From Prevotella sp. (GTDB lineage: Bacteria > Bacteroidota > Bacteroidia > Bacteroidales > Bacteroidaceae): 64,000 nt of DNA. Under the pieces are notes generated by a model. The model worked only from the letters and a program-made list of their open reading frames with translations. It did no database searches and had not been told where the DNA came from. Location: positions 1 to 64,000 of the forward strand of contig JAFZRU010000017.1 of the NCBI GenBank assembly GCA_017619755.1, given 5' to 3'. The position numbers and the translations under genes were made by a program. The stretch's first letter is position 1. The number at the start of each line of letters is the position of its first letter. Shown one piece after another: positions 9,057 to 18,160 of the stretch.

Positions 9057-9129
9057 GCAATAAGTTTTGGCTTTCTTGTTCGATTTTTTGAAAAAATGTG
9101 GCAAGGGGCGTTTTTATGTTTATACCCCC

Positions 9130-9168
9130 AAAAAAATCCCCGCGTCTCGCAGAGGGCGAGGCGCGGGG
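9130..9168 (-). terminator. Terminator of the pentose operon, after rpiB
   Basis: On the minus strand CCCCGCGCCTCGC (9168-9156) pairs with GCGAGACGCGGGG (9150-9138), with one mismatch, around a 5-nt loop. A run of T follows. It is 17 bp past the rpiB stop and marks the end of the long arabinose/pentose-phosphate operon. Confidence 0.9.
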
Positions 9169-9185
9169 GTGTCATGTTGGGTGTA

Positions 9186-9641
9186 TTAGCAAGTTGCTGG
9201 TTTCTCCACTGGGATTTTGTCGATACGGGCCTGGTGGCGCCCACCCTCGAATTCAGTGGCGAAGAACTCGTCCATGATGAGCGATGCGGTGTCTTCGTCG
9301 ATGAATCTTCCGGGCATCACCAGCACGTTGGCGTTGTTGTGCTGGCGGATGAGGTGTGCGATTTCAGGTATCCAGCACAGTCCGGCGCGGATGTCTTGAT
9401 GCTTGTTGAGCGTCATGTTGATTCCTTCGCCGCTGCCACAGATGGCAATGCCGGGATAGACCTCACCGCTCTCCAATCCGCGTGCCAGTGCGTGACCGAA
9501 GTCGCTGTAGTCGCAGGAGGCCTCGGAGTAGGTGCCGTAGTCTTTCCACTTGTAGCCGTTTTCGTCAAGGTATTTCTTGACAAACTGCTTCAGTGCGTAG
9601 CCGGCGTGGTCGCTGGCTATTCCTATCGTCTTCACTTCCAT
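9186..9641 (-). CDS. rpiB: Ribose-5-phosphate isomerase B
   Basis: Interconverts ribose 5-phosphate and ribulose 5-phosphate. The 151-residue protein has the RpiB/LacAB fold: the N-terminal loop IGIASDHAGYALK (phosphate-binding) and the active-site segment AICGSGEGINMTLNKH, which contains the catalytic Cys and the anion-hole Gly residues. Conserved HN and R residues lie in IRQHNNANVLVMPGRF. It is the last gene of the pentose operon, 12 bp behind tkt, and completes entry of arabinose carbon into the pentose phosphate pathway. Confidence 0.95.
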   Translation of the reverse strand: MEVKTIGIASDHAGYALKQFVKKYLDENGYKWKDYGTYSEASCDYSDFGHALARGLESGEVYPGIAICGSGEGINMTLNKHQDIRAGLCWIPEIAHLIRQHNNANVLVMPGRFIDEDTASLIMDEFFATEFEGGRHQARIDKIPVEKPATC

Positions 9642-9653
9642 GGCATGAGTGCT

Positions 9654-11669
9654 TTACTCGGCCAGCAATTTCTTCACTTGCTCATAGACGTTCTGTCCGG
9701 TGTAGCCCAGCTTCTCGTCGAGCACTTTGTAGGGTGCTGAGAAGCCGAAGCTCTGCAGACCCCAGACGGTGCCGTCGCCGCCCACGAGGCCTTCGAGGGT
9801 GACGGGCAGGCCAGCGGTGAGGCCGAATTTCTTCTTCCCTGCGGGCAGCACGCACTGCTGGTACTCCTTGGGTTGTGAACGGAAGAGGCCCTCGGAAGGA
9901 ACGCTCACCACGCGAAGCTTCACGCCGTCGGCACGGAGCAGGGCAGCGCCGGCCTCCAATGTGGAGACTTCGGAACCGGATGCGAGGAGGATGACATCGT
10001 AGTCGTCGTCAGAGCCGGCCACCACGTATGCGCCTTTCTCAGCCTGGTTGTAGTCGTTGCCCTCGGGCAGCAAGTCAATGTTTTGGCGAGAGAAGATGAG
10101 AGCTGTTGGGGTGGTGGTGTTCTCCATGGCCATGCGCCAGCAGACGGTGGTTTCCTCTGCGTCGGCAGGACGCACTACCAGCATGGAGTTCTTGCCGTGG
10201 TGGTTCTTCAGCTTCTCCATCAGGCGGATTTGAGCCTCTTGCTCCACTGGCTCGTGGGTGGGGCCGTCCTCGCCCACGCGGAAGGCGTCGTGGGTCCAGA
10301 TGAACTTCACCGGGAGTTCCATCAAGGCTGCCATACGCACGGCGGGCTTCATGTAGTCGGAGAAGACGAAGAAGGTGCCGCAAGCGGGGATGACACCTCC
10401 GTGGAGAGCCATGCCGATGCAGCAGCAAGCCATGGTGAGCTCGGCCACGCCGGCCTGGAAGAAGGCGCCGGAGAAGTCGCCGCGAACGATGTCGTGTGTC
10501 TTCTTGAGGAAGCCGTCGGTCTTGTCGGAGTTGGACAAGTCGGCGGAGGCGCAAATCATGTTGGGCACTTGCTCGGCGAGCACGCTGAGGACGGTTGCGG
10601 AGGCACCGCGGGTGGCGGCACCGGCCTTCTGCTGCACCTTGCTCCAGTCAATCACCGGGGCCTTGCCGCTGAACCACTCTTCCATGAGGCGAGCCTGCTC
10701 GGGATGTCCTTTTGCCCATTCTGCCTTCTCGGCGTAGCGTTGTGCGCAGATTTCCTTCAACTCGGCTGCACGGCGGGCGTAAAGCTCCTTCACCTCGGGG
10801 AAGATTTGGAATGGGTCGGCAGGGTCGGCGCCCAAGTTCTTCATTGTCTGCACGAAGTTGTCGCCACCAAGAGGTGCACCGTGAGTAGCGCAGTTGCTCT
10901 CATAGCTTGAGCCGTCTGCCTTGCGGGCGCCCTTGCCCATCACGCAGTGACCGATGATGATGCTGGGACGCTCTTTCTCAGCCTGGGCGTTCTTGATGGC
11001 TTCGCGGATTTGATCCACGTCGTTGCCGTCGATTTTCTGCACGTACCATCCCCATGCCTCGTATTTCTTGGCGGTGTCCTCACAGGTCACCACTTCGGTT
11101 TTGGTGGAGAGCTGGATGTCGTTGGCGTCGTAGAACATGATGAGGTTGTCGAGGCCAAGGTTGCCGGCAATACGGCCAGCACCTTGTGAGATTTCCTCCT
11201 GCACACCACCGTCGGAGATGTAGGCATAGATGGTCTGGTTCATCACGTTTCCAAGACGTGCCTTGAGGAATTTGGCGGCGATGGCTGCTCCCACGGCGAA
11301 GGTGTGTCCTTGGCCGAGAGGACCGGAGGTGTTCTCTATGCCGCGTGCAATTTCGCGCTCGGGGTGTCCGGGTGTCACCGAGCCCCACTGGCGCAGGTTC
11401 TTCAGGTCTTCCAACTCATACTTGCCGATGAGGCAGAGTTGTGAGTAGAGCATGGGGGCCATGTGGCCGGGGTCGAGGAAGAAGCGGTCGCGACCCTCCC
11501 ACTCTGGGTTCTCAGGGTCGTAAACGAGGAACTCGCTGTATAGCGTGTTGATGAAATCGGCACCGCCCATGGCTCCGCCCGGGTGGCCTGACTTTGCTTT
11601 TTCTACCATTGCGGCAGCCAGGATGCGGATGTTGTCGGCTGCCTTGTTCATTACTGTGTTGTTGTTCAT
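9654..11669 (-). CDS. tkt: Transketolase
   Basis: 671-residue TPP enzyme that moves two-carbon units between pentose phosphates. The N-terminal TPP/PP domain has GHPGGAMGGADF (about 28-39) and the metal/TPP motif ISDGGVQEEISQGAGRIAGN. A central pyrimidine-binding domain includes the conserved Glu segment FQAGVAELTMACCCIGMAL and the EDGPTHEPVEQ loop. The transketolase C-terminal domain starts near residue 540. It consumes the xylulose 5-phosphate made by AraD, which explains its place between GH51 and rpiB. A 10-bp repeat array fills the 130-bp gap to the GH51 gene. Confidence 0.96.
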   Translation of the reverse strand: MNNNTVMNKAADNIRILAAAMVEKAKSGHPGGAMGGADFINTLYSEFLVYDPENPEWEGRDRFFLDPGHMAPMLYSQLCLIGKYELEDLKNLRQWGSVTPGHPEREIARGIENTSGPLGQGHTFAVGAAIAAKFLKARLGNVMNQTIYAYISDGGVQEEISQGAGRIAGNLGLDNLIMFYDANDIQLSTKTEVVTCEDTAKKYEAWGWYVQKIDGNDVDQIREAIKNAQAEKERPSIIIGHCVMGKGARKADGSSYESNCATHGAPLGGDNFVQTMKNLGADPADPFQIFPEVKELYARRAAELKEICAQRYAEKAEWAKGHPEQARLMEEWFSGKAPVIDWSKVQQKAGAATRGASATVLSVLAEQVPNMICASADLSNSDKTDGFLKKTHDIVRGDFSGAFFQAGVAELTMACCCIGMALHGGVIPACGTFFVFSDYMKPAVRMAALMELPVKFIWTHDAFRVGEDGPTHEPVEQEAQIRLMEKLKNHHGKNSMLVVRPADAEETTVCWRMAMENTTTPTALIFSRQNIDLLPEGNDYNQAEKGAYVVAGSDDDYDVILLASGSEVSTLEAGAALLRADGVKLRVVSVPSEGLFRSQPKEYQQCVLPAGKKKFGLTAGLPVTLEGLVGGDGTVWGLQSFGFSAPYKVLDEKLGYTGQNVYEQVKKLLAE

Positions 11670-11700
11670 ACCTTTTTGGTTGGTGTTGTTATTTTTTAAT

Positions 11701-11800
11701 AGGAGATTTTAGGAGGTTATAGGAGGTTATAGGAGATGATAGGAGGTTATAGGACTATATAGGAGATCATGGGAGATCCTATGAAATCCTGTCATCTCCT
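11701..11800. repeat. 10-bp degenerate tandem repeat, ten units
   Basis: Ten consecutive 10-mers of the form AGGAGNTNAT fill the tkt/GH51 spacer: AGGAGATTTT, AGGAGGTTAT (three times), AGGAGATGAT, AGGACTATAT, AGGAGATCAT and three more degenerate units, the last reaching the GH51 stop codon. The last units (ATCTCCT) are partly inverted relative to the first (AGGAGAT), so the transcript could fold. No promoter is obvious inside it. Confidence 0.85.
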
Positions 11801-13391
11801 ATTCCAGTTCGAGGACGACGATGCTCTTGGCAGGGAGCTTCAGGGTGAGCTGGTCTTTCTTCAGTTTGGCATCCTTGAAAGGCACGGGCTTCACGCGGTC
11901 GGTGTGGTCGAAATCGTTGTAATCGGCCACGCTCTTGCTGGTGAGAATCCTTCCTGTGACGTTCTTTGCTTTCAAGTTGCCTAAGTTGACGGTCACTTCG
12001 CTGGCTTTGTCGATGCTGACGTTGGCAAGTGAGATGACGGTGCTGCCTCCGGTGGTGCGGGCTGCCGAGGCGCTGATGAGCGGCAATGTGCGGAAGCCGT
12101 CGTCCTTCGTCTCGTCCATGGCCTTGTTCATCTCATGGCGCACACGCATCTGCTTGCATTGGAGGTCGAGGGGGATGAAGGTAGCTTCTTGGAAAGGCTT
12201 GTACATCTCGAAGACGTGGTAGGTGGGTGTTAGCACCATGTGCCCGGGGCCTTTCGTGTCGGTGAGGATCATCGACTGCAGTACGTTGACCACTTGAGCA
12301 ATGTTGGCCATGCGCACGCGGTCGGTGTACTTGTGGAAGACGTTGAGGGTGAGGGCTGCCACGAGGGCGTCGCGCAGTGCGTTCTGCTGGTAGAGGTGTC
12401 CGCTGATGGTGCCCGGCTCCTCGTCCCACCACGTGCCCCACTCATCGACGAGCAAACCGATGTGCTTGCGGGGGTCGGTGAGGTCCATGATGGCGCAGTG
12501 CTTCTTCACCACGTCTTCTATCTCCAAGCATTTGCCCAAGGTCCAGTAGTACTGGTCGTTGTCAAACTGCGTGGCGGAGCCTTTCGAGCCGGTCCACCCG
12601 GAGCAGGTGTAGTAGTGCAGCGACACGGCATCCATCTGGTTGCCCACGTTCTCCATCAGCACCTTCGTCCAGTTGTAGTCGTAGTCGCTGGCGCCGCTGG
12701 CAATCTTGTACAGTTTGTTGCCGTCGTAGTTGCGGCAATAGATGGCGTAGCGGCGGAAGAGGTCGCCATAATATTCCGGCCGCATGTTGCCGCCGCAACC
12801 CCAACTCTCGTTGCCCACGCCGAGGTATTTCACTTTCCATGGCTTGTCGCGGCCGTTGGCCTTGCGTAAGTTGGCCATCGGCGTTCCGTCCTCGCTCGTC
12901 ATGTATTCCACCCACTTGGCCAGTTCCTCCACGGTTCCACTACCCACGTTGCCACTGATGTATGGTTCGCAGCCAATCAGTTCGCAGAGGTTGAGAAACT
13001 CGTGTGTGCCGAAGGAGTTGTCTTCGATGGTGCCGCCCCAGTTGTTGTTTTTCATCGAGGGGCGCTTCGAGCGGGGGCCGATGCCGTCCATCCAGTGGTA
13101 TTCATCGGCGAAGCAGCCTCCGGGCCATCTCAGCACGGGCACTTTCAGGTCTTTGAGGGCCTGAAGCACGTCGTTGCGGTAGCCGTCGGTGTTGGCGATG
13201 CTCGAACCAGGCCCCACCCACAGACCTCCGTAGATGCAGGTGCCAAGGTGCTCGGCAAACTGTCCGTAGATTTCCCGGGGTATTGTCTGCGTTCCGGGGG
13301 ACAACAAGGTGACGGTGGCGTCCTGTGCGAGGGTGGGAAGTGAGAGGCCCAAGCTTATCGTCAGGAGCAGGTGCTTGACAGTTGTTCTCAT
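11799..13391 (-). CDS. Secreted alpha-L-arabinofuranosidase, GH51
   Basis: Releases L-arabinose from arabinoxylan or arabinan oligosaccharides. The ATG at 13391 is chosen because it starts a signal peptide ([22 protein letters not shown]); the longer frame to 13433 only adds residues before it. In the GH51 TIM barrel the acid/base Glu is in [14 protein letters not shown] (about residue 195) and the nucleophile Glu in [26 protein letters not shown] is the conserved substrate-binding loop. A C-terminal beta-sandwich follows. It lies inside the arabinose operon, so enzyme, uptake and catabolism are co-regulated. Length (530 aa) fits the family. Confidence 0.93.
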   Translation of the reverse strand: MRTTVKHLLLTISLGLSLPTLAQDATVTLLSPGTQTIPREIYGQFAEHLGTCIYGGLWVGPGSSIANTDGYRNDVLQALKDLKVPVLRWPGGCFADEYHWMDGIGPRSKRPSMKNNNWGGTIEDNSFGTHEFLNLCELIGCEPYISGNVGSGTVEELAKWVEYMTSEDGTPMANLRKANGRDKPWKVKYLGVGNESWGCGGNMRPEYYGDLFRRYAIYCRNYDGNKLYKIASGASDYDYNWTKVLMENVGNQMDAVSLHYYTCSGWTGSKGSATQFDNDQYYWTLGKCLEIEDVVKKHCAIMDLTDPRKHIGLLVDEWGTWWDEEPGTISGHLYQQNALRDALVAALTLNVFHKYTDRVRMANIAQVVNVLQSMILTDTKGPGHMVLTPTYHVFEMYKPFQEATFIPLDLQCKQMRVRHEMNKAMDETKDDGFRTLPLISASAARTTGGSTVISLANVSIDKASEVTVNLGNLKAKNVTGRILTSKSVADYNDFDHTDRVKPVPFKDAKLKKDQLTLKLPAKSIVVLELE

Positions 13392-13424
13392 AGTTGTCAG
13401 GTCTTTGCATAATGCCTCCCCATG

Positions 13425-13453
13425 CCCGCACACCGCAGTTGGTGGTGTGCGGG
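13425..13453 (-). other. Intra-operon hairpin between araB and GH51
   Basis: CCCGCACACC (13425-13434) pairs perfectly with GGTGTGCGGG (13444-13453) around a 9-nt loop, with no T-run. It probably protects or caps processed mRNA segments and so tunes relative expression, rather than terminating. Confidence 0.6.
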
Positions 13454-13473
13454 ACGGGAAAAGCGCGATGGTT

Positions 13474-15066
13474 TTATTTCTTGCATTTCACTGCGGCTTG
13501 CTCGATGCCGAGGCAGGCCTTGTAGCTCTCAATGTACTTGTTGAAGCCAGCCACGTCTTCGGCGGTGGGAGCGATTTCCTCGCCTGTGTTGCCAGCGAAG
13601 ACCACCTTGTCGAGGAAATAGGCAAGGGAGAGCTTCTCCGGGTTGTTGACCATATAGGCTCCGAGGAGTGCCATGCCCCAAGGTCCGCCTTCTCCTGCCG
13701 TCTCCATGACGGAGATGGGCGAGTTGATGGCTGCTGCGAGGATGCGCTGGCCCACGCCTTTGGTCTTGAACAATCCTCCGTGCCCGGTGATGCGGTCCAC
13801 CTTCACGTTCTCCTCCTTGAAGAGGATGTCGTTGCCGATTTTCAGCACTCCCACTGATGCGTAGAGATTGGCACGCATAAAGTTGGCCAGGTTGAAACGG
13901 TCGTTGGCGGAGCGGACGAAGAGCGGATGCCCTTCCTCCAAGCCGGTGACAGGCTCGCCGGAGATGTAGTTGTAGGAGATGAGGCCGCCGCAGTCGGCGT
14001 CGCCGTTGAGAGCGTTGTTATAGAGCTTCCCATACACCTCGTTCATATCCACTGGGACACCGAGCAGCTGCTGGTACTCCTTGAAGAGGTTGACCCATGC
14101 GTTGAGGTCGCTGGTGCAGTTGTTGCAGTGCACCATGGCCACGAGGCTGCCGTCGGGGGTCGTCACCATGTCAATCATCTCGTAGGGCTTCGACAAGTCT
14201 TTCTCCAAGACGATCATGGAGAAGGATGAGGTGCCAGCGGAGACGTTGCCGGTGCGCTGCTTCACAGCGTTGGTGGCCACCATGCCGGTGCCAGCGTCAC
14301 CCTCTGGCGGGCAGACGGGGATGCCGGGCTTCAGGTGTCCTGAGATGTCGAGACGCTTGGCACCCTCCTCTGTGAGGAAGCCGGCGTTCTCACCTGCGGG
14401 CAGCACCTTGGGCAGGATGTCGAGCAGTTTCCAATCAAAACCCTTGGGAGCCACGAGCTTGTCGAACTTCTCCACCATCTCTGCCGAGTATTGCTTGGTC
14501 TCCGGGTCGATGGGAATCATTCCAGAGGCGTCACCGATGCCTAACACACGCTGGCCGGTGATTTGCCAGTGGATGAATCCTGCCAGGGTGGTGAGGAAGT
14601 CAATGTCACCCACGTGTTCCTCATTGTCGAGGATGGCCTGGTAGAGATGTGAGATGCTCCAGCGCAAGGGGATGTTGTAGTTGAACAGCTTTGAGAGCTC
14701 TGCCGCTGCTTTTCCAGTGTTGGTGTTGCGCCAGGTGCGGAAAGGAACGAGGATTTTCTCGTCTTTGTTGAAAGCCATGTAGCCATGCATCATGGCGCTC
14801 ACACCGATGGCGGCCAGGTTTTCAATCTCTGTGTCGTAGGTCTGGCGCACGTTGGCACGGAGGTTGGCGTAGCAGTCTTGGAGTCCGTACCAAATGGCTT
14901 CCACACTGTAGGTCCACAGGCCATCGACGAGTTGATTCTCCCACTCATGGCTGCCTTGCGCGATGGGCTTGAATTCTTCGTCGATAAGCACGGCCTTGAT
15001 TCTGGTGGAGCCGAACTCGATGCCGAGGATGCCTTTCCCCGCTTCTATTGTTTGTTTTGCTGTCAT
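13474..15066 (-). CDS. araB: L-ribulokinase, FGGY family (Bacteroidetes AraB)
   Basis: Phosphorylates L-ribulose to L-ribulose 5-phosphate. The 530-residue protein has the N-terminal phosphate-binding motif [16 protein letters not shown] (about 14-29) and the FGGY C-domain motifs [15 protein letters not shown] and [16 protein letters not shown]. By sequence it resembles the xylulokinase-like FGGY branch used as ribulokinase in Bacteroides rather than E. coli AraB. The assignment rests on adjacency to araA (5 bp upstream), araD and araR. Xylulokinase is the alternative. Confidence 0.88.
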   Translation of the reverse strand: MTAKQTIEAGKGILGIEFGSTRIKAVLIDEEFKPIAQGSHEWENQLVDGLWTYSVEAIWYGLQDCYANLRANVRQTYDTEIENLAAIGVSAMMHGYMAFNKDEKILVPFRTWRNTNTGKAAAELSKLFNYNIPLRWSISHLYQAILDNEEHVGDIDFLTTLAGFIHWQITGQRVLGIGDASGMIPIDPETKQYSAEMVEKFDKLVAPKGFDWKLLDILPKVLPAGENAGFLTEEGAKRLDISGHLKPGIPVCPPEGDAGTGMVATNAVKQRTGNVSAGTSSFSMIVLEKDLSKPYEMIDMVTTPDGSLVAMVHCNNCTSDLNAWVNLFKEYQQLLGVPVDMNEVYGKLYNNALNGDADCGGLISYNYISGEPVTGLEEGHPLFVRSANDRFNLANFMRANLYASVGVLKIGNDILFKEENVKVDRITGHGGLFKTKGVGQRILAAAINSPISVMETAGEGGPWGMALLGAYMVNNPEKLSLAYFLDKVVFAGNTGEEIAPTAEDVAGFNKYIESYKACLGIEQAAVKCKK

Positions 15067-15071
15067 CTTTC

Positions 15072-16613
15072 TTATTTCAGGGCTTTGTTAAGCATGTAGT
15101 AAATCTCGCTCATCTGAAGGTCGTGCTTGAAGGAACTGGTCTTCGTGTCCTTGTTGATGCGCACGTACTCGATGCCTACCATCTCGGCGAAGTCCTCCCA
15201 GTACTCCTCGGTGATGTCGTAGGAGAAGGCGCTGTGGTGTGTTCCACCAGCGAGGATCCATGCTCCTGCGCCCACCTCGAACGTGGGTTGCGGCACCCAG
15301 AGTGCGGAGGCGACGGGCAGGTTGGGCATGGGCTTTGGCTCGATGCACTCCACCTCCTGTGAGATGAGGCGGAAGCGGTTGCCCAAGTCAACGACGGTGG
15401 CCTTGATGCCACGACCCACCTTTGATGTGAAGACGAGGCGGGCGGTTTGCTGCTTGCGGATGCCGATGCCGAGGAAATGCACCTCGAGTTTGGGCTTGTC
15501 GGTGGCGATGAGCGGGCATACCTCGAGCATGTGGCTCTGCAGGCATGAGCTGCGGTCACCGGCGAAGTTAAGGGTGTAGTCCTCCAGGAAGGAGCAGCCG
15601 ATGGGCATGCCTTGCTGGATGACCCAGAGGGTGCGATAGAGGCAGGCGGTCTTCCAGTCGCCTTCGGCGCCGAAGCCATAGCCCTCGACCATCAGGCGCT
15701 GTGAGGCCAAGCCGGGAATCTGGTCGAAGCCCACGAAGTTGGGGTCGTCGATGTCGGCGTCGCCCAGGTCGTCGAAGTTGGTGGTGAATGCGGTGGCGCC
15801 TTCGTCCTTCAGCACGCGGCGCAGGGCGATTTCGGCCTTGGCGGCATTCTTCACCTTCTCCCAATAGACTTCCTCGCCACTCTCGTCAATCTTGATGGTG
15901 TATTCCTTCTTGTACTCCTCAACAAGGGCGTCGGCCTCCTCGTCGGTGACTTTCTTCAGGTAGTCCATCAGGGAGGAGACGGGATAGTAGTCCACGTGGT
16001 AGCCAAGACGCTGCTCGAACTCCACACGGTCGCCGTCGGTCACAGCCACGTTGTTCATGTTCATACCGAACATGAGGCAGCGCACGTTCTTGGCGTCGGC
16101 CACGCCGGCAGCCACGCGAGCCCAAACGGCAATCTTCTTCTGGGCTTCCTCGTTCTTCCAGTAGCCGCACACCACCTTGCGAGGCACGCGCATGCGTGTG
16201 CAGATGTGTCCGAACTCGATGTCGCCGTGTGCGCTCTGGTTGAGGTTCATGAAGTCCATGTCCATCGTCTCCCAGGGGATTTCGGCGTTGTATTGGGTGT
16301 GGAAGTGAAGCAGCGGCTTCTGCAGTGCCTGGAGGCCCTTGATCCACATCTTGGCGGGAGAGAAGGTGTGCATCCAGGTGATGATGCCCACGCATTTCGC
16401 CTCGTTGTTGGCGGCTTTCATCACATCCTCCACCTCTTTCGAGCTGTTGGCTGTGCCTTTGTAAACCACCTTGATAGGTATGATTCCGCTGGCGTTGAGG
16501 CCTTCAACCATTTCCTTGGAATGGCCGTCCACTTGTACCACTGCGTCGCCTCCGTAAAGAAGTTGTGCACCGGTTACCCACCAAATCTCATAATTCTCAA
16601 ATGCTTTTTCCAT
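15072..16613 (-). CDS. araA: L-arabinose isomerase
   Basis: Converts L-arabinose to L-ribulose using Mn2+. The 513-residue length and family motifs match: N-terminal WWVTGAQLLYGGDAV, the CVGIITWMHTFSPAKMWI core, HTQYNAEIPWETMDMDFMNL, and metal-ligand Glu residues in the FGAEGDWKT and TLNFAGD neighbourhood. It is placed between araD and araB, 5 bp from the latter, in the classical pathway order. Confidence 0.96.
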   Translation of the reverse strand: MEKAFENYEIWWVTGAQLLYGGDAVVQVDGHSKEMVEGLNASGIIPIKVVYKGTANSSKEVEDVMKAANNEAKCVGIITWMHTFSPAKMWIKGLQALQKPLLHFHTQYNAEIPWETMDMDFMNLNQSAHGDIEFGHICTRMRVPRKVVCGYWKNEEAQKKIAVWARVAAGVADAKNVRCLMFGMNMNNVAVTDGDRVEFEQRLGYHVDYYPVSSLMDYLKKVTDEEADALVEEYKKEYTIKIDESGEEVYWEKVKNAAKAEIALRRVLKDEGATAFTTNFDDLGDADIDDPNFVGFDQIPGLASQRLMVEGYGFGAEGDWKTACLYRTLWVIQQGMPIGCSFLEDYTLNFAGDRSSCLQSHMLEVCPLIATDKPKLEVHFLGIGIRKQQTARLVFTSKVGRGIKATVVDLGNRFRLISQEVECIEPKPMPNLPVASALWVPQPTFEVGAGAWILAGGTHHSAFSYDITEEYWEDFAEMVGIEYVRINKDTKTSSFKHDLQMSEIYYMLNKALK

Positions 16614-16679
16614 TTTCTTTATTAGGTTTTTTGTTGATGATTGTTTGTTTTTTCCAGTTCGATTTTCTGGTTGTTGTTT

Positions 16680-17378
16680 TCAGTGTTTTTTCTGTCCGTA
16701 ATAGGCGTTGGGGCCATGTTTGCGGCTGAAGTGTTTCTCCACGAGGAGAGGGTTCATTGTGGTGGCGGGGTTGACGCAGAAGGAGACGAAGGCCATCTTG
16801 GCCACTTGCTCCATCACCACGGCGTTGTAAACAGCGTTGTCGGCGTCCTTGCCCCATGAGAAGGGGCCATGGTTCTTCACCAGCACGCCGGGGGTGTGCA
16901 CGGGATTGATGTTGCCCGAGCGGATGCGGTCCACGATTACCACGCCAGTCTCTTTCTCATATTCGGCCATCTGGCTCTCCACCATGTCGCCTGTGCAGGG
17001 TATTTCGTCGTGGAAATAGTCGGCGTGCGTGGTGCCGATGTTGGGGATGTCCTTGCCGGCCTGGGCCCAGGCGGTGGCGTAGGTGGAGTGGGTGTGCACG
17101 ATGCCGCCAATCTCTTTGAAGGCACGGTAGAGCACCAGGTGTGTCGGCGTGTCAGAGGAGGGGTTGAGCTCTCCTTCCACCACTTTGCCGGTCTCCAAGT
17201 CCACCACCACCATGTCGCTGGCTTTCATCACATCGTAGTCCACGCCGGAGGGTTTGATGACCACAAGTCCTTTCTCACGGTCGATGCCCGAAACGTTTCC
17301 CCAGGTGAAAATCACCAAGTTGTGCTTCACCAAGTCGAGGTTGGCGCGGAATACTTTTTCTTTCAGTTCTTCTAACAT
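16680..17378 (-). CDS. araD: L-ribulose-5-phosphate 4-epimerase
   Basis: Epimerises L-ribulose 5-phosphate to D-xylulose 5-phosphate. It is a 232-residue class II aldolase-fold protein with [20 protein letters not shown] (substrate phosphate loop), the zinc His pair in [14 protein letters not shown] (HTH), and the third His in [12 protein letters not shown]. Catalytic Asp/Tyr segments are typical of AraD/SgaE. It lies between araR and araA, and a hairpin separates it from araR. SgaE/UlaF paralogs share the fold, but context supports araD. Confidence 0.95.
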   Translation of the reverse strand: MLEELKEKVFRANLDLVKHNLVIFTWGNVSGIDREKGLVVIKPSGVDYDVMKASDMVVVDLETGKVVEGELNPSSDTPTHLVLYRAFKEIGGIVHTHSTYATAWAQAGKDIPNIGTTHADYFHDEIPCTGDMVESQMAEYEKETGVVIVDRIRSGNINPVHTPGVLVKNHGPFSWGKDADNAVYNAVVMEQVAKMAFVSFCVNPATTMNPLLVEKHFSRKHGPNAYYGQKKH

Positions 17379-17404
17379 AATGCAGGTTTTTGGTTGAGTT
17401 GAGC

Positions 17405-17434
17405 GGTCGGCCTGACAGGCACATCAGGCCGACC
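17405..17434 (-). other. Intra-operon hairpin between araR and araD
   Basis: GGTCGGCCTGA (17405-17415) pairs perfectly with TCAGGCCGACC (17424-17434) around an 8-nt loop. It has no T-tract, so partial attenuation or mRNA stabilisation is more likely than full termination. It would help keep regulator and enzyme levels different. Confidence 0.6.
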
Positions 17435-17441
17435 GGATGTT

Positions 17442-18119
17442 TCATAGTTTGAATGACGGTTCGTTGGCGAACATTTCCTTGTTGAAGCGGTAAAGGCTGG
17501 CGCCACGCTTGGAGGTGAGTTTGTCGATGTACTCCGTCTTCTCAATGAAGTCGATGGCCTTGATGCGCTTGCGGAAGTTGCGCTTGTCAATCTGCTCACC
17601 GAGGATGGCCTCGTACACATGTTGCAACTGCGTGAGCGTGAACAGTTCCGGCAAGAGGTTGAAACTCAAGGGTTCGGTGCTGATGCGACGGCGCAGCAAC
17701 GTCACGGCCTTGCGCACCATCTCGTTGTGGTCGGAGTAGAGTTTGGGCAATTCGTCGATGCTCACCCATTCCACCCCGTGCTCTACTCTAAGACGGTCGT
17801 CGTAGTCATTCACGTTGATCAGTGCGCAGTAGGCCACGGTGATGACACGCTCGCCGGGGTCGCGGTCGATGGCTCCGAAGGCCCCCACCTGCTTCATATA
17901 TAGATTTTCCAAGCCGGTAAGGCTGAAGAGCACTCTGTTGGCCGCTTCCACCAAGCTCTCGTCTTCTCTCACGAAGCCGCCGTAAAGCGACCACTCCCCA
18001 CGACCCGGGTCCATTTGGCGGCGCCCGATGAGCAATTTCAACTTGTCGTTGTCAAAACCGAAGACAATGCAGTCCACGGAGACGAAAACTTTGGAATGCT
18101 CGCCATAAAAACCAGTCAT
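17442..18119 (-). CDS. araR: Nudix-type arabinose repressor AraR
   Basis: 225 residues: an N-terminal Nudix-fold sensor (about 10-140) and a C-terminal winged-helix DNA-binding domain (about 150-225, LPELFTLTQLQHVYEAILGE). The Nudix box is degenerate: GGFVREDESLVEAANRVLFS keeps G-x5-E-x7-R but lacks the catalytic REuxEE glutamates, as expected of a ligand sensor rather than a hydrolase. In Bacteroides thetaiotaomicron a homologous AraR represses arabinose genes and is released by L-arabinose; equivalence here is inferred from domain layout and position between the transporter and araD. A palindrome at 21233-21251 is its candidate operator. Confidence 0.92.
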   Translation of the reverse strand: MTGFYGEHSKVFVSVDCIVFGFDNDKLKLLIGRRQMDPGRGEWSLYGGFVREDESLVEAANRVLFSLTGLENLYMKQVGAFGAIDRDPGERVITVAYCALINVNDYDDRLRVEHGVEWVSIDELPKLYSDHNEMVRKAVTLLRRRISTEPLSFNLLPELFTLTQLQHVYEAILGEQIDKRNFRKRIKAIDFIEKTEYIDKLTSKRGASLYRFNKEMFANEPSFKL

Positions 18120-18160
18120 ATCAGGACTTTCTTATATATTATTATAAGGTGTTGCAGGGT

